6,547 nucleotides of DNA from JAGLQA01 sp023135565. Its GTDB lineage: Bacteria > Acidobacteriota > Aminicenantia > UBA2199. Of the stretch, positions 4,827 through 6,547 are shown in pieces. The notes beneath the pieces are model-generated. The model ran no database searches and was not told where the DNA came from. It saw nothing but the letters and a program-made list of their open reading frames with translations. The translations under genes were made by a program, and so were the position numbers. The stretch's first letter is position 1. Every line of letters begins with the position of its first letter. Location: contig DAOWCY010000300.1 in the NCBI GenBank assembly GCA_030639305.1, forward strand, positions 1 to 6,547. The letters run 5' to 3'.

Positions 4827-6413
4827 ATGATTATAAATAAAAATAAAAAACAATCATGCCTTCGGCGACCAAAAACCTTTTTGAAAAAAGGTTTCTGGAC
4901 TTCCAAAAACTTCTATTTAGCCCACTGTTTGGGCAAACTCCAAAACATCCTGCAGGGGCACAAACGTTTGCTTAATAAAAGTTTTTTGGGGGGTCAAGGG
5001 GGGCAATTTTTCAAAAACGCCCCCCTTGCCGCCGGAGGCAAATTTGTATTGTTAATTGTATTCTGTTTGTGTTCTTCTTTTGCTTTCGCCGGCAATAAAA
5101 AAAACATAGAAACGAAAATTACCGGCCTATTGGCCCGGGTTCCCGCGCAGAGCATGTTGGAAAAAGACCGCCTCTGTGCTGAAATAATAAAGTTAGGCCC
5201 TGCCGGCCTGGGGGAAATTTGCCGGATGTTGGCTCCTCCCGGTGAAACAGATGATTCTAAAGCACGTTTTGTTTTGAGCGCCCTGGCCGGTTACAGCACT
5301 GTAGAGCGGAACGAAGCAGCCCGAAAAATCTTCGTCAAGACTGTCCTCGATGCGCTCCAAAGCGAAGCTCATCCCGAAGTAAAAGCTTTTTTGATCGAGC
5401 AATTGCAAGTTTGCGGCAAAGCTGAAGCTGTCGGCCCGCTGGGTACTTTTTTAGCGGATGACCTGCTCTGCGCACCGGCGGCCCGGGCATTGGCGGCCAT
5501 CGGTTCTCCCGGCGCAAACAAAGTCCTAACCGCGGCTTTTCACACTGCGAAAGACAAAAGGCTGCTCAGTATTATCAACGCCTTAGGGAAACAGGCCGGT
5601 TTTGACTCCGGGGTTACTCGCAAGCTGCGCGTTTATGCTTCCGGGCAGGAGCGCGAATTAAGATGGGCCGCTTTATACGCTCTCGGTAACAGCGGCGCGG
5701 ACTGTGCGGCCCCGCTGCTGCACCGGGCCTTAAAACAAGAAAGCGGCTATTACCGGGACAAAGCGCTGTCGCTCTATCTACTAACTGCCCGGCGGTTTTA
5801 TGAAAAAGGCAGCCGGGAAAAGAGCCGCAAAATGTGTACTGCACTGCTGCGTTCCGTTGCTATCCAGGAAAACCCCCACCAACAGGGTGCGGTACTTGCG
5901 ACCCTGATCTCTTTGCTTAAAGATAAATCTTTAGACTACCTGTTAGCGGCGTTGGACAGTCCCTACAAAGAGTACCGCACAGCGGCTTTAAACATGGCCA
6001 GATCGGTTCCCGGCCCTGAAGCTACACAAAAGTGGGTAGAAAAAGCCCGCACAGCCGCGCCTCCGGCCCGGGCTGAAATAATCGCCATGTTGGGACAAAG
6101 AGGCGACAAAACCGCCCTGCCCGAAGTTTTAAAAGCTCTAAAATCCAAAAACGAAAAGATTCGCCGGGCCGCCATCCCGGCAGCGGCAAGATTAGGAAAA
6201 GCCGCCGCTCTTCCCGGTTTCCAGGCTATTTTGGCAGCAGGCAAAACCGCTGAAGTTGCGCTTGTCCGGCAGTGGCTGCTCACCATACCCGGCGAAGAAG
6301 TGGTCGCTGCGCTCCTGTCTACGTTTACGCGGATGCCCCCGGTTTCCCGGGCCGCGGCTTTAGATATTTTTTCCGCACGGCAGAGAACAGACCTGCGCGA
6401 AGTGGCTGTCTAA
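4827..6413 (+). CDS. Exported HEAT-repeat (PBS-lyase-like) protein, probably 3'-truncated, repeat-derived N-terminus
   Basis: A 528-residue frame. Residues about 11-71 are encoded by repeat copy B (FLKKGFWTSKNFYLAH, then FLGGQGGQFFKNAPL) and are unlikely to be ancestral. A Sec signal core follows at 72-88 (KFVLLIVFCLCSSFAFA, cleavage after AFA), so the mature protein starts near Gly89. From about 95 to the end it is Ala/Leu-rich helical hairpins of the HEAT type, for example ELRWAALYALGNSGADCAAPLL (276-297), SPYKEYRTAALNMARSV (378-394) and NEKIRRAAIPAAARLGKAAA (442-461). HEAT repeats are protein-binding scaffolds with no catalytic residues, so the function is unknown. Gene order suggests a role with the upstream glycoside-oxidation enzymes. 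The last repeat stops mid-helix (LREVAV) where an IS-like end begins, so the original protein was probably longer. Alternative starts are TTG codons at about 4986 or 5049. Confidence 0.75.
   Translation: MIINKNKKQSCLRRPKTFLKKGFWTSKNFYLAHCLGKLQNILQGHKRLLNKSFLGGQGGQFFKNAPLAAGGKFVLLIVFCLCSSFAFAGNKKNIETKITGLLARVPAQSMLEKDRLCAEIIKLGPAGLGEICRMLAPPGETDDSKARFVLSALAGYSTVERNEAARKIFVKTVLDALQSEAHPEVKAFLIEQLQVCGKAEAVGPLGTFLADDLLCAPAARALAAIGSPGANKVLTAAFHTAKDKRLLSIINALGKQAGFDSGVTRKLRVYASGQERELRWAALYALGNSGADCAAPLLHRALKQESGYYRDKALSLYLLTARRFYEKGSREKSRKMCTALLRSVAIQENPHQQGAVLATLISLLKDKSLDYLLAALDSPYKEYRTAALNMARSVPGPEATQKWVEKARTAAPPARAEIIAMLGQRGDKTALPEVLKALKSKNEKIRRAAIPAAARLGKAAALPGFQAILAAGKTAEVALVRQWLLTIPGEEVVAALLSTFTRMPPVSRAAALDIFSARQRTDLREVAV
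4857..5040 (+). repeat. Palindromic dispersed repeat, copy B, within the HEAT frame
   Basis: A 184-bp element bounded by 11-bp imperfect terminal inverted repeats: TGCCTTCGGCG (4857-4867) and CGCCGGAGGCA (5030-5040), 10 of 11 matching. It contains the hairpin AAACCTTTTT-GA-AAAAAGGTTT (4873-4894), the shared 24-bp core at 4902-4925, TTGGGCAAACTCC at 4929-4941, and a GC-rich hairpin at 4995-5028. It is homologous to copy A on the opposite strand but more diverged in its right third. No clear target duplication is visible. Confidence 0.85.
4995..5028 (+). other. Strong GC-rich hairpin inside repeat copy B
   Basis: CAAGGGGGGC and GCCCCCCTTG form perfect 10-bp arms around a 14-nt A/T-rich loop. 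No U-run follows, so it is not a classical intrinsic terminator. It would be a very stable RNA structure 21-54 nt before the signal-peptide codons. It could slow ribosomes, attenuate transcription or protect the upstream mRNA segment. Confidence 0.65.
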
Positions 6414-6547
6414 AGTGGACCCCTTTGTCAAGACAGAAATTAACTAAAGTTAAGCTTCTTATGCCTATATAATAATAAATAGGGGGGCGGTATTTTGTGG
6501 AAAACTTTACAATAACCGCATCCCTATTAGCTCTTCGGCCTGTTTTC
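6407..6547. mobile_element. Possible terminal segment of an IS3-like insertion sequence
   Basis: From 6407 the sequence reads TGTCTAAAGTGGACCCC, followed by TTTGTCAAGACA. It begins with TG and has the gaccccT...cAAGACA layout I associate with ends of IS3-family (IS2/IS150-like) elements. It coincides with the abrupt end of the HEAT coding sequence, whose TAA (6411-6413) lies inside this end. Base composition changes from Ala/Gly-rich coding DNA to A/T-rich non-coding DNA. No transposase can be recognised in the remaining 135 bp. The other end and any target duplication lie outside the window. Only moderately supported. Confidence 0.35.

Noticed and set aside
6497..6547. Plus-strand GTG frame (VENFTITASLLALRPVF) after AGGGGGG, running off the edge
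   Set aside because: Only 17 codons, no recognisable family, and the G-run also forms an arm of an inverted repeat; too little to call a gene.
1..6547. CRISPR arrays, tRNA or rRNA genes
   Set aside because: No regularly spaced identical repeats and no tRNA-like cloverleaf or rRNA sequence was seen on either strand.

Overview
The window looks like bacterial chromosome from a repeat-rich, probably uncultivated lineage. The combination of a Tat-exported Gfo/Idh/MocA oxidoreductase, a secreted sugar isomerase-like/DUF1080 protein and a HEAT-repeat protein is common in Planctomycetes/Verrucomicrobia/Lentisphaerae-type genomes and in related candidate phyla. I cannot assign a taxon from the sequence alone. 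Canonical TTGACA/TATACT-type promoters and clear Shine-Dalgarno sequences are present. Two genes, however, appear to be read from leaderless transcripts.

Left part (1-1529). The window opens in the last ~38 codons of a protein ending in a helix-turn-helix, most like the C-terminus of an IS200-like (Y1) transposase. After ~185 bp with no recognisable gene there is a minus-strand type II toxin-antitoxin operon: a ribbon-helix-helix antitoxin followed, with a GTGA overlap, by a MazF/PemK endoribonuclease. Its promoter is near-perfect and has a 15-bp palindrome inside the spacer. Upstream on the same strand is a stand-alone cyclic-nucleotide-binding-domain protein with its own promoter.

Middle (1530-1914). 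A 385-bp divergent spacer holds an A/T-rich stretch, then a repeat-like segment with two pairs of 9-bp tandem repeats and matching ends. Its right edge carries the likely promoter, and a palindrome at the predicted start site, for the rightward operon.

Right part (1915-6413). Three plus-strand genes form a probable operon: a secreted TIM-barrel/DUF1080 fusion, a Tat-signal Gfo/Idh/MocA oxidoreductase, and a secreted HEAT-repeat protein. Together they fit an exported oxidative glycoside-cleavage route. The oxidoreductase would make a 3-keto-glycoside, and the fusion protein would cleave and rearrange it. The HEAT protein is of unknown role, perhaps a scaffold.

Two diverged copies (about 180 bp) of a palindromic repeat lie in opposite orientation on either side of the oxidoreductase gene. 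The downstream copy sits inside the open 5' end of the HEAT frame and supplies most of its first ~70 residues. The HEAT frame ends abruptly at a sequence resembling the terminal repeat of an IS3-type element, so the protein may be truncated by an insertion that runs off the window.
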